NCBI RefSeq assembly: GCF_000152725.1
Contig: NZ_CH724131.1
Span: 1,829,739-1,893,738 of the forward strand
Source: Pseudooceanicola batsensis HTCC2597
Lineage (GTDB): Bacteria; Pseudomonadota; Alphaproteobacteria; Rhodobacterales; Rhodobacteraceae
Direction: 5' to 3'
Length of the DNA: 64,000 nucleotides
Part shown: piece after piece, positions 17,327-27,395 of the stretch
Layout: every line of letters begins with the position of its first letter
Numbering within the stretch: position 1 is the stretch's first letter
Program-made: the position numbers and the translations under genes
Notes under the pieces: model-generated
What the model was told of the DNA's origin: nothing
Databases searched by the model: none
Seen by the model: only the letters and a program-made list of their open reading frames with translations

Positions 17327-17355
17327 GTTTCCCAGAAAACTGTTTCCTTGTAAAC
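17327..17355. promoter_or_regulatory. Twin GTTT-N6-AAAC operators (MarR-type)
   Basis: Two inverted repeats with identical arms and spacing lie side by side: GTTT-CCCAGA-AAAC at 17327-17340 and GTTT-CCTTGT-AAAC at 17342-17355, fifteen bases apart. The second is flanked by T and A, giving TGTTT...AAACA. They occupy the short gap between the divergent hydratase (start 17299) and ligase (start 17389), so one regulator could control both operons. Confidence 0.6.
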
Positions 17356-17388
17356 AAAATTCTCGTGCTCGATCGGAGGAGGGCCGAT

Positions 17389-19232
17389 ATGGCCAATGCA
17401 CCCGGATATCGTCAGGCCAAGCTCTGGAATCCTGCCCTGAGATGGGAGGAACGGCCCGACGGCACCTGGCTGATCTGGCGCGACGACCCGATCGCCCCCT
17501 ACCCCGACCGGATGACCGACCTGATCGACCATTGGGCCGAAAAGACGCCCGAGGCGGTCTGGATGGCGGACCGCGACGGCGACGACTGGCGGCGGGTCAC
17601 CTATGGCGACCTGGCCGCGACCGTGCGCCGGGTAGGGCAGTGGCTTCTCGATCGGAACCTCTCGGTCGAACGGCCACTGATGATCCTGTCGGAGAACACG
17701 CTGGAACACGCGATGATCGCGCTTTCGGCCCAGTATGTCGGCATCCCCTCGGCGGCGATCTCTCCGGCCTATTCGCTCGTGGCTTCGGATTTCGCCAAGC
17801 TGAGGGGCATCGCGGCCCAGATCACCCCCGGCGCCGTCTTCGCCCAGCAGGCGGCGCCCTTCGAGGACGCGATCCTCACGGCCCTGCCCGAGGACGTCCT
17901 CGTCATCACCGCCGAAGGCCGGGTGACGGGACGCGAGACCGCCCTCTGGTCCGGGATCGACACCGAACCGACGGATGCGGTCTCGGCGGCCCATGCGGCG
18001 ACCGGGCCCGAGTCGGTGGTCAAGTTCCTCTTCACCTCCGGCACCACCGGTACGCCCAAGGCCGTCATCCAGACCAACCGGATGCTGACCTCGAACCAGG
18101 AGATCGTCGCCGATTGCTACGCCTTCCTGCGGGAGGAGCCGCCGGTCGTGGTCAACTGGCTTCCCTGGAGCCACACCGCCGCCGGCAACAAGGTCTTCAA
18201 CATGGTGCTCTACAACGGCGGCACCTACTACATCGACCACGGCAAGCCGACGCCCGGCGGCATGGCCGAGACGATCCGCAACCTGCGCGAAATCTCTCCG
18301 AACTGGCACCTCACGGTCCCTGCCGGGTTCGAGGCGCTGGCCAGGGCCATGGAGACCGACGACGCCCTGCGCGAGAGCTTCTTCCGCGATCTCAAGCACA
18401 TGATGTATGCAGGCGCGGGCCTGGCCCAGCACACCTGGACGCGGCTTGAAGAGCTGGCCGAGCAGACGGTCGGCCACAGGGTGCTGATGTCGACCGGCCT
18501 CGGCTCGACCGAGACGGCGCCCTTTTCGCTCTATTGCACCGATCCCCAGCCCGGACCGGGCAACGTGGGCATCCCCTCGCAGGGCGTGATCATGAAACTC
18601 GTACCGGTCGAGGACAAGCTCGAGGTGCGGATCAAGGGGCCGAACGTCACGCCCGGCTATTGGCGCAATCCCGAGATGACCGCCGAGGCCTTCGACCAGG
18701 AAGGCTTTTACATGCTGGGCGACGCCCTGCGTTTCGCCGAACCGGGCAATCCCGCCCGGGGCTTCTTCTTCGACGGCCGGATCGCCGAGAACTTCAAGCT
18801 CCAGACCGGCACCTGGGTCGCGGTCGGCGCCCTGCGCGCGAAACTGGTCGACCAGATGGGCGGCCTCGCCTCGGATGCGGTGATCGTGGGCGAGAACCGC
18901 GACCGGCTGACCGCCCTGCTGGTGCCCGACATGGCCCGGCTGGCCAGGATCGCGGCGCCCGGCACCCCCGCGACCGGCGTGACGCGCGACCCCGCCGTCC
19001 GCGCGGCCGTGGCCGGGAAACTGGCCGACCACGGGCGCACCGCCGGCGGTTCCTCGGGACGGATCACCGCCGCCATGCTGATGGATCGACCATTGGACCT
19101 CGACAAGGGCGAGGTGACTGATAAGGGTTCCGTTAACCAGCGCGCCGTGCTGCGGCACCGCGCCGATCTGGTGGAACGACTGTATGCCGAGGATGACCCC
19201 GACGTCATCCTGCCGAAAAGGGAGGTAAGCGC

Positions 19233-19236
<4 letters not shown>
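17389..19236 (+). CDS. fcs: Feruloyl-CoA synthase-type aryl-CoA ligase
   Basis: This 615-residue acyl-adenylate-forming enzyme should convert a hydroxycinnamate such as ferulate or p-coumarate to its CoA thioester with ATP. It has the AMP-binding P-loop FTSGTTGTPKAVIQ, a later YAGAGLAQ segment, a STGLGSTETAPFS A5-like motif, and MLGDALRFAE...FFFDGRIAENFKLQTGTWVAVGALR, which is typical of feruloyl-CoA synthases rather than generic acyl-CoA ligases. The ATG at 17389 has GGAGGAGGG upstream. An alternative in-frame start at 17365 precedes that site and is less likely. Its stop overlaps the SDR start by four bases. Confidence 0.85.
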
Positions 19237-19991
<755 letters not shown>

Positions 19992-20534
19992 CAGGGGCAT
20001 AGGCCTCATCACCCTCGGGGCCGATCCGGGCATATCCCGGCCATCCCATGCCACCGTCATCCTCGGGCCCGACCCGAGGATCTTCCGGCCACCCCCAGCC
20101 GCTTCCCGCGGTGTCCGGCGGTCGTCCGAGGCGACGAGGGCAGCGCCGCCGCGGGCGGCAGCCCTGCCCGGCGACACCGCCGGCCGGAAGACAGGTTCGG
20201 TACGCCGAGGGAAGGTCTCGGAGAGAGGCAGCTCTAGAAGCGTCGGAGCGTATGCTTCGCGGCCATCCCGAGCCGCACGACCGGCGCCTGCCTCTCTGCG
20301 TCATCCTCGGGTCCGACGCGAGCGTATCGCCCCAAAGCCGACGTGATCCACGGGCTCGACCCGAGGATCTCCTGGGCTTCGTACCACCGTCATTTCCGGC
20401 CACGCCGCACGCCAGCGGCGAGAGAGCCCCGCGCCCGCCCGAGGATGACGCGGCGCGTAAATCGGGGCGGCAGCGCCGGCGAGGCGTCCGGTGCGGGACG
20501 GCGACCGCTGCCCGGGCGGCGGCCGCGCGGCCCG
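19992..20534. repeat. Non-coding stretch with dispersed palindromic repeats
   Basis: This 543-base gap lies between two convergent operons. It holds several copies of a palindromic element built on ATCCTCGGG-N5-CCCGAGGAT. The best copy is at 20059-20081 with perfect 9-base arms. Others are near 20007-20045 (degenerate), 20300-20330 and 20345-20369, with a partial reversed copy near 20437-20450. Associated words such as TTCCGGCCAC recur (20083 and 20394). I see no convincing gene here; open frames in this stretch lack binding sites and family features. Confidence 0.65.
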
Positions 20535-21692
20535 TCACATCGCCGCGTCGAACAGCCCCTTCAGGTTGTCCTTTGTCAGTTCCACCGGGTTGCCCCCGCA
20601 GGACGGGTCCGCAAGCGCCATGTCCACCAGATCGTCGATCCGGTCCGCCCCCACGCCCATCTCGCCCAGCCCCTTCGGGATGGCGAACCCCTCGTTGAAC
20701 TCGGTCACGAAGCTTCTGAACCCTGCGAAACCGCCCTCGATCCCGAGGTAGCCGGTCGCGCGGTCGAACCTCTCCCGGATCGCCGGGGCGTTCAGGTCCA
20801 GCACCGCCGGCATGCAGACCGCGTTGGTCGTGCCGTGGTGCGTGCCGTAGACCGCGCCGACGGGATGGCTCATCGCGTGGATGGCGCCCAGCCCCTTCTG
20901 GAAGGCCACCGCCCCCATGGCCGCCGCCGACATCATGTTCGCCCGGGCCTCGATATCCGTGCCGTCGGCATAGGCGCGCGGCAGGTTCTCGATCACCAGC
21001 CGCATCCCTTCCAGCGCGATGCCATGGCTCATCGGGTGGTAGTGCGGGCTGCTGAACGCCTCGACGCAATGCGCGAAGGCATCGAGCCCGGTGCCGGCCG
21101 TGATGTGCTTCGGCATCCCGACCGTCAGCTCCGGGTCGCAGATCACCACCGCCGGAAGGACCTTGGGGTGGAAGATGATCTTCTTCACATGGGTCTCGGA
21201 ATTCGTGATGACCGAGGCGCGGCCGACCTCCGACCCCGTCCCGGCGGTCGTCGGGACGGCGATGATCGGCGCGATCCCCGCCGGGTCCGCGCGCGTCCAC
21301 CAGTCGCCGATGTCCTCGAAATCCCACACGGGCCGCGACTGCCCCGCCATGAAGGCGACCATCTTGCCGAGATCGAGCCCCGAACCGCCGCCGAAGGCGA
21401 TCACCCCGTCATGCCCGCCCTCGCGGTAGACCTTGAGCCCGGCCTCGAGGTTGACCTCGGACGGGTTCGGATCGACCTCGGCGAAGAACCCGCGCCCCAG
21501 ACCCGCCGCATCCAGGATGTCGAGCGCGCGCGTCGTGATCTCCATCGACTTCAGACCCTTGTCGGTCACCAGCAGCGGGCGGGTGATGCCCGCCGCGATG
21601 CAGGCCTCCGGCAGTTCGGAGAGACGGCCCGCCCCGAAACGGATGGCCGTGGGGTAGGACCAGTTGGCAGCCGGAGACGTGCTGGAAGTCAT
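20535..21692 (-). CDS. Iron-containing alcohol dehydrogenase
   Basis: This 385-residue group III alcohol dehydrogenase has the NAD-binding GGGSGLD segment, TTAGTGSEVGRASVI, and the metal site region (TAGTGLDAFAHCVEAF, GAIHAMSHPVGAVYGTHHGTTNAVCMP) with the expected Asp/His ligands. I start it at the ATG at 21692 (MTSSTSPAANWSYPTAIRFGAG), after AAAGG. It is the last gene of the run amidohydrolase-TRAP-glutamine synthetase-VOC-aldehyde dehydrogenase-this gene. In the pathway proposed here it would oxidise the alcohol end of a gamma-glutamylated amino alcohol. Substrate assignment is inference. Confidence 0.88.
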   Translation of the reverse strand: MTSSTSPAANWSYPTAIRFGAGRLSELPEACIAAGITRPLLVTDKGLKSMEITTRALDILDAAGLGRGFFAEVDPNPSEVNLEAGLKVYREGGHDGVIAFGGGSGLDLGKMVAFMAGQSRPVWDFEDIGDWWTRADPAGIAPIIAVPTTAGTGSEVGRASVITNSETHVKKIIFHPKVLPAVVICDPELTVGMPKHITAGTGLDAFAHCVEAFSSPHYHPMSHGIALEGMRLVIENLPRAYADGTDIEARANMMSAAAMGAVAFQKGLGAIHAMSHPVGAVYGTHHGTTNAVCMPAVLDLNAPAIRERFDRATGYLGIEGGFAGFRSFVTEFNEGFAIPKGLGEMGVGADRIDDLVDMALADPSCGGNPVELTKDNLKGLFDAAM

Positions 21693-21786
21693 GATGTCAC
21701 CTTTTCTTTGTGCGTTTGGTGAAAGGGTTGCGTCGCCGATGCCCTGCCGCGCTGCGCGCTCTCCGGCCATCGGCGATCATCGGGGG

Positions 21787-23172
21787 TCAAGCGTTCTTCA
21801 AACGCTTGAGATGGTAGGACTTCGGCCGGGTCAGGTTCTGGTAGCCGATGACCGACAATCCGCCGCCGCGCCCCGTTTCCTTGCAGCCGGTCCAGCAGAG
21901 GCCCGGGTCGAGATAGTCGGCGCGGTTCATGAAGACGGTCCCGGTCTCGATCCGGTCCCCGATGGCCACCGCCCGATCGAGGTCCTGCGTCCAGAGCGAC
22001 GCGGTCAGGCCGAACTTGCTGTCGTTCATCAGCGCGACCGCCTCGTCGTCGGAGGCGACCTTCATGATGCCGACCACGGGCCCGAAGCTTTCCTCGCGCA
22101 TGACCTCCATATCGTGCGTGACGTCGGTCAGCACCTGCGGCGTCAGGTAGGCGCCGCCATCGTCCCTGGGATCGGTCGGAACATGCGCCACGGCCCCCGC
22201 CGCGACCGCCGCGTCGATCTGGTCGCGCACGGTGCGCGCGAAGCGGACGTTCGCCATCGGCCCGATCGTGGTCTCCGGGTCCAGCGGGTCGCCGAGTTTC
22301 AGCGCCTTGGCGAAGGCCACCGCCTTTTCGACGAAGGCGTCGTAGAGGCTCTCATGCACATAGATCCGCTCGATCCCGCAGCAGCACTGGCCCGAGTTGA
22401 AGAGCGCCCCGTCCATCAGCGTGGCGATGGCGGCATCGATATCCGCATCCTCCATCACATAGCCCGGGTCCTTGCCGCCCAGTTCGGTCGAGACGGGCAC
22501 GAAGGTTCCGGCCGCCGCGCGTTCCATCGCCCGGCCCCCGCCGACCGATCCGGTGAAGTTGACGAAATCGAAGGCCCGCGCCTTGAGCAGCGCATCCGTC
22601 GTGTCGTGGTCGAGAAAGACGTTCTGGAAGACCTCCTCGGGCACGCCGGCCTCGTGGAAGGCCCGCGCCATGCGCTCGCCCACCAGCAGGGTCTGGGTCG
22701 CGTGTTTCAGCACCACCGTGTTGCCGGCGATCAGGGCGGGGGCGACCGTGTTGATCGCGGTCATGTAGGGATAGTTCCAGGGCGCCACGACAAAGACCAC
22801 GCCCCAGGGCAGACGGCGGATATAGCGCCGGAAGGTCGCGTCCTCGCCCACCTCGATATCGGCCAGCGCCTCTTCGGCGATCCCGGCCATGTAGGTCGCG
22901 CGTTCCTCGAACCCGCCGAACTCGCCGCCGTATGTCACCGGCCGGCCCATCATCTTCGCCAGCTCCGGCACGATCTCGTCGTTCATCGCGCCGATGGCGG
23001 CGACACCGGCCATCACCAGCTCGATGCGTTCCTTCAGCGGGCGCGCGGCCCAGGCGGCCTGCGCGGCGCGGGCGCTCTCGGCCACGGCCGTGGCCTCGTC
23101 GAACGACAGCACGGGACGTTCCGCGAATACCGATCCGTCGATCGGCGAGATACATTTCAAGGTCTCAGTCAT
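21787..23172 (-). CDS. NAD(P)-dependent aldehyde dehydrogenase
   Basis: This 461-residue enzyme of the ALDH superfamily has the Asn segment VVAPWNYPYMTAINTV, cofactor-binding FTGSVGGGRAME, the general-base Glu in STELGGKDPGYV, and the nucleophilic Cys in FNSGQCCCGIERIYVH. The C-terminus (TGCKETGRGGGLSVIGYQNLTRPKSYHLKR) is of the type seen in aldehyde dehydrogenases next to glutamine-synthetase-like genes. Its start overlaps the end of the VOC gene by eight bases. It presumably oxidises the aldehyde made by the adjacent Fe-alcohol dehydrogenase. Confidence 0.92.
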   Translation of the reverse strand: MTETLKCISPIDGSVFAERPVLSFDEATAVAESARAAQAAWAARPLKERIELVMAGVAAIGAMNDEIVPELAKMMGRPVTYGGEFGGFEERATYMAGIAEEALADIEVGEDATFRRYIRRLPWGVVFVVAPWNYPYMTAINTVAPALIAGNTVVLKHATQTLLVGERMARAFHEAGVPEEVFQNVFLDHDTTDALLKARAFDFVNFTGSVGGGRAMERAAAGTFVPVSTELGGKDPGYVMEDADIDAAIATLMDGALFNSGQCCCGIERIYVHESLYDAFVEKAVAFAKALKLGDPLDPETTIGPMANVRFARTVRDQIDAAVAAGAVAHVPTDPRDDGGAYLTPQVLTDVTHDMEVMREESFGPVVGIMKVASDDEAVALMNDSKFGLTASLWTQDLDRAVAIGDRIETGTVFMNRADYLDPGLCWTGCKETGRGGGLSVIGYQNLTRPKSYHLKRLKNA

Positions 23173-23533
23173 AGCGGCTCACTTCGATCAGGTTGCCGTC
23201 GGGATCGTTGAAATAGACCGAGGTGATCGGACCGAGCGCCCCCGACTTGGCGACCGGCCCCTCCACCACCTCGACGCCCTCGTCCGAGAGCTTCTGCTGC
23301 ACCTCCTCCACCGACCGGGTCGTGATCAGGCAGAGATCGCCGGACCCGATGCAGGCATGGTTGCGCTGCTCCTGCCCGAGCGTCTGGAGGTTGATCTTCT
23401 GCTGCCCGAAGGCCAGCGCCCGCCGCCCGCCCGCGAAGGTCACGGCCTCGACCCCCAGAACGCGGGTATAGAAGGCCACCGCCGCCTCGATGTCCCGGAC
23501 GGTCAGCACGACATGGTCGATGCGGTCGATCAT
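23165..23533 (-). CDS. VOC (glyoxalase/fosfomycin-resistance fold) family protein
   Basis: This 122-residue protein has two beta-alpha-beta-beta-beta halves. Metal-ligand candidates are His7 (MIDRIDHVVLTVRD), His in NHACIGSGDLCL and Glu in NDPDGNLIEVSRYD. I chose the ATG at 23533; a longer frame runs into the glutamine synthetase gene, which ends two bases upstream of it. It overlaps the aldehyde dehydrogenase by eight bases. The role in the operon is unknown; detoxification of a reactive aldehyde or an epimerase step are possible. Confidence 0.82.
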   Translation of the reverse strand: MIDRIDHVVLTVRDIEAAVAFYTRVLGVEAVTFAGGRRALAFGQQKINLQTLGQEQRNHACIGSGDLCLITTRSVEEVQQKLSDEGVEVVEGPVAKSGALGPITSVYFNDPDGNLIEVSRYD

Positions 23534-23535
23534 GA

Positions 23536-24900
23536 TCAGGCCCGTTCGAACCCCCGTTCGATTTCCCAGTCGGTCACGACCCGGTCGTATTCCTCCTGCT
23601 CCCATTTCGCGTTGCGGACGTAGTGGTCGACCACGAAGTCGCCGAAGGCCTCGCGCAGCAGGGACGAGCCGTCCAGCGTCTCGGTCGCCTCGCGCAGCGA
23701 GGTGGGGATCTCGGTCACGTCCAGGGCGTCATAGACGTCGCCTCTGGTGGCGGGGGCCAGTTCCAGCCCCTCTTCGATACCCTTGATGCCCGCCGCCAGC
23801 AGTGCCGCCTGGGCGAGATAGGGGTTCAGATCCGAGCCGCCGATCCGGCATTCCATCCGCACGCCCTTGGTCCCCTCGCCGCAGAGCCGGAAGGCGGCGG
23901 TGCGGTTGTCGACGGACCAGACCGCCTTGGTCGGCGCGAAGGTGCCCTTGGCGAAGCGCTTGTAGCTGTTGATGTAGGGGGCGAGGAAGAAGGTGTAGTC
24001 CCGGGCATATTTCAGCAGCCCGGCGGTAAAGCTCTTCATCACGCCGGACATGCCGTGCGCGTCGTCCTTGTCGAAGAACGCGGCCTCGCCGTCCTTCCAG
24101 AGCGACATGTGAACGTGGCTCGAGGATCCGACCTTGTCCGAGGCCCATTTCGGCAGGAACGAGGCCGAGCGGCCGTTCTGCCAAGCAATCTCCTTGGTGG
24201 CGTGCTTGGCAATGGTGTGATGATCGGCGCAGTCCAGAGCGCCGGCATAGCGGATGTTCAGTTCCTGCTGGCCCAGTTCCGCCTCGCCCTTGGTGTTCTC
24301 GACCGGGATGCCCGCACCGACGAGGTGGTTGCGCAGGGGCCGCAGGATGCCCTCTTCCTTGGTGGTCTGGAAGAGGTTGTAATCCTCGTTGTGGCCCGAG
24401 AGCGGCACGAGCTCGCGGTAGCCTTCCTTCTGCAGGGTCCGATAGTCCTTTTCGAACAGGAAGAACTCCAGCTCGGTGGCCATCATGGCCTCGTAGCCCA
24501 TGGCCGCCAGCCGCTCGACCTGGGTCTTCAGCATCTGGCGCGGCGAATGGGGCACCGGCGCATGCGTGTGATGATCCTCGAGATCGCCCAGCACCAGCGC
24601 CGTCCCTTCCAGCCAGGGCACACGGCGCAGCGTCGAAAGGTCAGGCTTCAGCGTATAGTCGCCGTAGCCCGTCTCCCACGAGGTGGACTTGTAGCCGTCG
24701 GGCGTCGACATCACGAGGTCGGTCGCCAGGAGATAGTTGCAGCAATGCGTTTCCTCGACCGAGTGGTCGATGAAGTTCGACACGTGGAACCGCTTGCCCA
24801 TCAGCCGCCCCTGCATGTCGACGAGCGCCACCAGGACGGTGTCGATCTCTCCGGTCGCGGCCAGTTCCTCGAGCGTCTCGATTGTCAGGTTGCCCGGCAT
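23536..24900 (-). CDS. Glutamine synthetase family protein (gamma-glutamyl amine/amino-alcohol ligase candidate)
   Basis: This 454-residue enzyme has the glutamine synthetase fold: metal/ATP Glu residues in ATELEFFLFE (143-145), GEAELGQQELNIRY (206-213), the HVH ATP site (262-264), NSYKRFAKGTFAPTKAVWSVDNRTAAFRL with substrate Arg, and MECRIGGSDLNPYLA. The adenylylation Tyr region of housekeeping GlnA is absent, as in PuuA and other amine-glutamylating enzymes. Neighbours encode an alcohol dehydrogenase, an aldehyde dehydrogenase, an amidohydrolase and a TRAP importer. It probably condenses glutamate with an imported amine. Which amine is not shown by the sequence. Confidence 0.85.
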   Translation of the reverse strand: MPGNLTIETLEELAATGEIDTVLVALVDMQGRLMGKRFHVSNFIDHSVEETHCCNYLLATDLVMSTPDGYKSTSWETGYGDYTLKPDLSTLRRVPWLEGTALVLGDLEDHHTHAPVPHSPRQMLKTQVERLAAMGYEAMMATELEFFLFEKDYRTLQKEGYRELVPLSGHNEDYNLFQTTKEEGILRPLRNHLVGAGIPVENTKGEAELGQQELNIRYAGALDCADHHTIAKHATKEIAWQNGRSASFLPKWASDKVGSSSHVHMSLWKDGEAAFFDKDDAHGMSGVMKSFTAGLLKYARDYTFFLAPYINSYKRFAKGTFAPTKAVWSVDNRTAAFRLCGEGTKGVRMECRIGGSDLNPYLAQAALLAAGIKGIEEGLELAPATRGDVYDALDVTEIPTSLREATETLDGSSLLREAFGDFVVDHYVRNAKWEQEEYDRVVTDWEIERGFERA

Positions 24901-24926
24901 GTTCCATTCCTTCCCGTGTCACGCGA

Positions 24927-24952
24927 CAGGGCGGCCCGTGAGGGCCACCCTG
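24927..24952 (-). terminator. Intra-operon stem-loop downstream of dctP
   Basis: CAGGGCGGCCC (24927-24937) pairs with GGGCCACCCTG (24942-24952) around the loop GTGA, with a single mismatch. There is no T run, so it is more likely a processing or attenuation hairpin. It sits between the abundant-type binding-protein gene and the glutamine synthetase homologue and would favour higher dctP mRNA levels. Confidence 0.55.
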
Positions 24953-24972
24953 CAAGTCATTGATATGGCGGC

Positions 24973-26010
24973 TCAGCCGTTGGTGTACGGCGGGCCTGCC
25001 TGGTTGATGACGGAGTTGTACTCCTTGAAGATGTTGACGATCTTCTGGTGCACTTCGCCTTCCTGCGCGACCTCTTCCCAGAACGCCTTGGCCGCGTTCT
25101 CGACCTCGGCCCATTCCGCTGCCGGCACCGTGCGCAGTTCCAGCTTGTCGCCCTGCGCCCGCAGCCGCGCCTCGCCGCCCCAGTACCACTGGTTGCGGTA
25201 GGTGTGGCCGGCCTCGATCGCCGCCATGACCAGCGACTTGAGGTGATCCGGCAGGTCGGCCCAGCGGCCTTCGTTCACGAAGAACGACCCGATCCACGCG
25301 CCCGAGATGTTGTTGGTCAGGAAGTAATCGGTCACATCCGCCCAGCCGACGGTATAGTCCTCGGTGATCCCGGACCAGGCCATCCCGTCCAGTTCGCCCG
25401 TCTGCACCGCGACCTCGGCATCCTCGTAGGGGATGTTCATCGGCACCACGCCGAACTGCGCCAGGAAACGGCCCGCCGTCGGGAAGGTGTAGAGCTTGAG
25501 ACCATCGAGATCGGAGACCGAGGTGATCTCTTTCTTGGTGTTGAAGTTGCACGGGTCTTGCCCGGCGGCCGACAGCCACTTGACCCCGACCTTGGCATAT
25601 TCCTCTTCCCAGATGTCTTTCAGCCCGTACTGGTTGAACAGCACCGGCACGTCGAGGATGTGCTTGGTCGCAAAGGGGAAATACCCGCCGAACTGGCGCA
25701 GCGGCGTGGGCGACGCCATGGAGTCGTCGTCCGAATGCACCCCGTCGATCGTCCCGCGCTGGAGCGCCTGGAAAAGCTCTCCGGTCGGCACGATCTGGTC
25801 CGCGTAGAACAGCTCGATCTCGAGCTCGCCGTTGGCGGCGGTGTTGATGTAGTCGATGATCGGCTTGGTCACCTGTTCGCCGAGCGCCGAGCCGGCATAG
25901 GTCTGGAAGCGCCACCGGATGGCATCCTGCGCCTTGACGATGGCGGGGGCCGCCAGTGTCGCGGGCACGGCGGTGGCCGCGCCTCTCAGAAATGAACGTC
26001 TTGTCGTCAT
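24973..26010 (-). CDS. dctP: TRAP transporter substrate-binding protein (DctP)
   Basis: This 345-residue periplasmic binding protein has a twin-arginine signal (MTTRRSFLRGAATAVPATLAAPAIVKAQ). It has the DctP fold: LGEQVTKPIIDYINTAANGELEIELFY, the helix-forming FPTAGRFLAQFGVVP, ELDGMAWSG and WYWGGEARLRAQ, similar in layout to the TakP-type group. The ATG at 26010 follows AGGAGA. Binding proteins of this kind usually take carboxylates, but the gene context points to an amine or amino alcohol, so the ligand is open. It is encoded directly after dctM and before the stem-loop. Confidence 0.92.
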   Translation of the reverse strand: MTTRRSFLRGAATAVPATLAAPAIVKAQDAIRWRFQTYAGSALGEQVTKPIIDYINTAANGELEIELFYADQIVPTGELFQALQRGTIDGVHSDDDSMASPTPLRQFGGYFPFATKHILDVPVLFNQYGLKDIWEEEYAKVGVKWLSAAGQDPCNFNTKKEITSVSDLDGLKLYTFPTAGRFLAQFGVVPMNIPYEDAEVAVQTGELDGMAWSGITEDYTVGWADVTDYFLTNNISGAWIGSFFVNEGRWADLPDHLKSLVMAAIEAGHTYRNQWYWGGEARLRAQGDKLELRTVPAAEWAEVENAAKAFWEEVAQEGEVHQKIVNIFKEYNSVINQAGPPYTNG

Positions 26011-26066
26011 CTTCTTTCTCTCCTGTTGGTTTCGGTCTGAAGGGCCGGTTGCCCCGGCCTCTTGAT

Positions 26067-27395
26067 TCATCTTGAGTATACGACCTCGGGCAGCCACAGC
26101 GCGATCTGCGGAAAGGCCATCACGATCGCCAGCGCCACGACCATCACCCCCACGAAGGGAATGATCGACCGATAGATGTCCCTCAGTCCGATTTCGGGCG
26201 GCGCCATGGCCCGCATCAGGAACAGGTTATACCCGAAGGGCGGCGTCATGTAGGCAATCTGGCAGGTGATCGTGTAGAGCACGCCGTACCAGATCAGGTT
26301 GAACCCAAGCTCCCCCACCAGCGGCACATAGAGCGGCGCGACGATCACCAGCATCGCCGTGTCGTCGAGGAACGTCCCCATCACCAGGAACGACAGCTGC
26401 ATCAGGATCAGGATGACCCAGGGATTCAGCCCCAGCCGCTCGGTGAAAAGGGTCTCGATCGCCTTGACCGCGCCCAGCCCGTCGAACACGGCGCCGAAGG
26501 CCAGCGCGGCCAGGATGATCCACATGAACATGCAGGTCACGCCGAGGGTCTGGCGCAGGCAGGTCTCGAACACCGCCCGCGTCATCCGGCCCTTCAGCAC
26601 CGCCGCGAGGAAGGCCGCGATGGCCCCCACGGCCGAGCTTTCGACGAGCGAGGTCCAGCCGTTGACGAAGGGCACCATCATCACCGCGAAGATCACCAGC
26701 GGCAGCAGCCCCGCCCGCAGCAGCGCCAGCTTTTCGCGCAGGGTAACGGCATCGCGTTCCTCCTTCGGCAGGACGGGCCCGAGCTCGGGGTTCAGCCGGC
26801 AGCGCACGGCGATGTAGATGATGAAGAGCGTGGCCATCATCAGCCCCGGCAACACCCCCGCCAGCCAGAGTTGCCCCACGGGCTGCCGCGCGATCATCGC
26901 GTAGAGCACCAGCACCACCGAGGGCGGCACGAGGATCCCCAGCGAGGATCCCGCCTGTATCACCCCCGTCACCATGATCTTGTTGTATCCGCGTTTCAGA
27001 AGCTCCGGCAGGGCGATGGTCGCCCCGATGGCCATGCCCGCGACCGACAGCCCGTTCATCGCCGAGATCAGCACCATCAGCCCGATCGTCCCGATGGCCA
27101 GCCCACCCGAAATGCCGCCGAACCAGACGTGGAACATCTTGTAGAGGTCGTCGGCGATCTTCGATTCCGACATGACGTAGCCCATGAAGATGAACATCGG
27201 CAGGGTCAGCAGCGGGTACCACCGCATCAGCTTGATCGCGGCCGAGAACCCGATGTCGTAGCCGCCCCGGTCCCCCCAGAGCAGCACCGCCGAGATCACG
27301 GCGACAAAGCCGATGGCGCCAAAGACGCGCTGACCGGTGAACAGCATCACCATCATGGTCGAGAACATCAGGATGGCGATCAGTTCATAGGGCAT
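26067..27395 (-). CDS. dctM: TRAP transporter large permease (DctM)
   Basis: This 442-residue polytopic membrane protein of the DctM/ion-transporter superfamily has about twelve hydrophobic segments. Landmarks are LPMFIFMGYVMSESKIADDLYKMFHVWFGGISGGLAIGT, QAGSSLGILVPPSVVLVLYAMI and ITCQIAYMTPPFGYNLFLMRA. It couples solute import to the sodium gradient with DctQ. The start overlaps the end of dctQ by eleven bases, which implies translational coupling. Confidence 0.94.
   Translation of the reverse strand: MPYELIAILMFSTMMVMLFTGQRVFGAIGFVAVISAVLLWGDRGGYDIGFSAAIKLMRWYPLLTLPMFIFMGYVMSESKIADDLYKMFHVWFGGISGGLAIGTIGLMVLISAMNGLSVAGMAIGATIALPELLKRGYNKIMVTGVIQAGSSLGILVPPSVVLVLYAMIARQPVGQLWLAGVLPGLMMATLFIIYIAVRCRLNPELGPVLPKEERDAVTLREKLALLRAGLLPLVIFAVMMVPFVNGWTSLVESSAVGAIAAFLAAVLKGRMTRAVFETCLRQTLGVTCMFMWIILAALAFGAVFDGLGAVKAIETLFTERLGLNPWVILILMQLSFLVMGTFLDDTAMLVIVAPLYVPLVGELGFNLIWYGVLYTITCQIAYMTPPFGYNLFLMRAMAPPEIGLRDIYRSIIPFVGVMVVALAIVMAFPQIALWLPEVVYSR

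Noticed and set aside
20048..20698. Plus-strand open frame covering the palindromic repeat region
   Set aside because: It reads through repeats and into the antisense side of the Fe-alcohol dehydrogenase gene and shows no conserved protein features.
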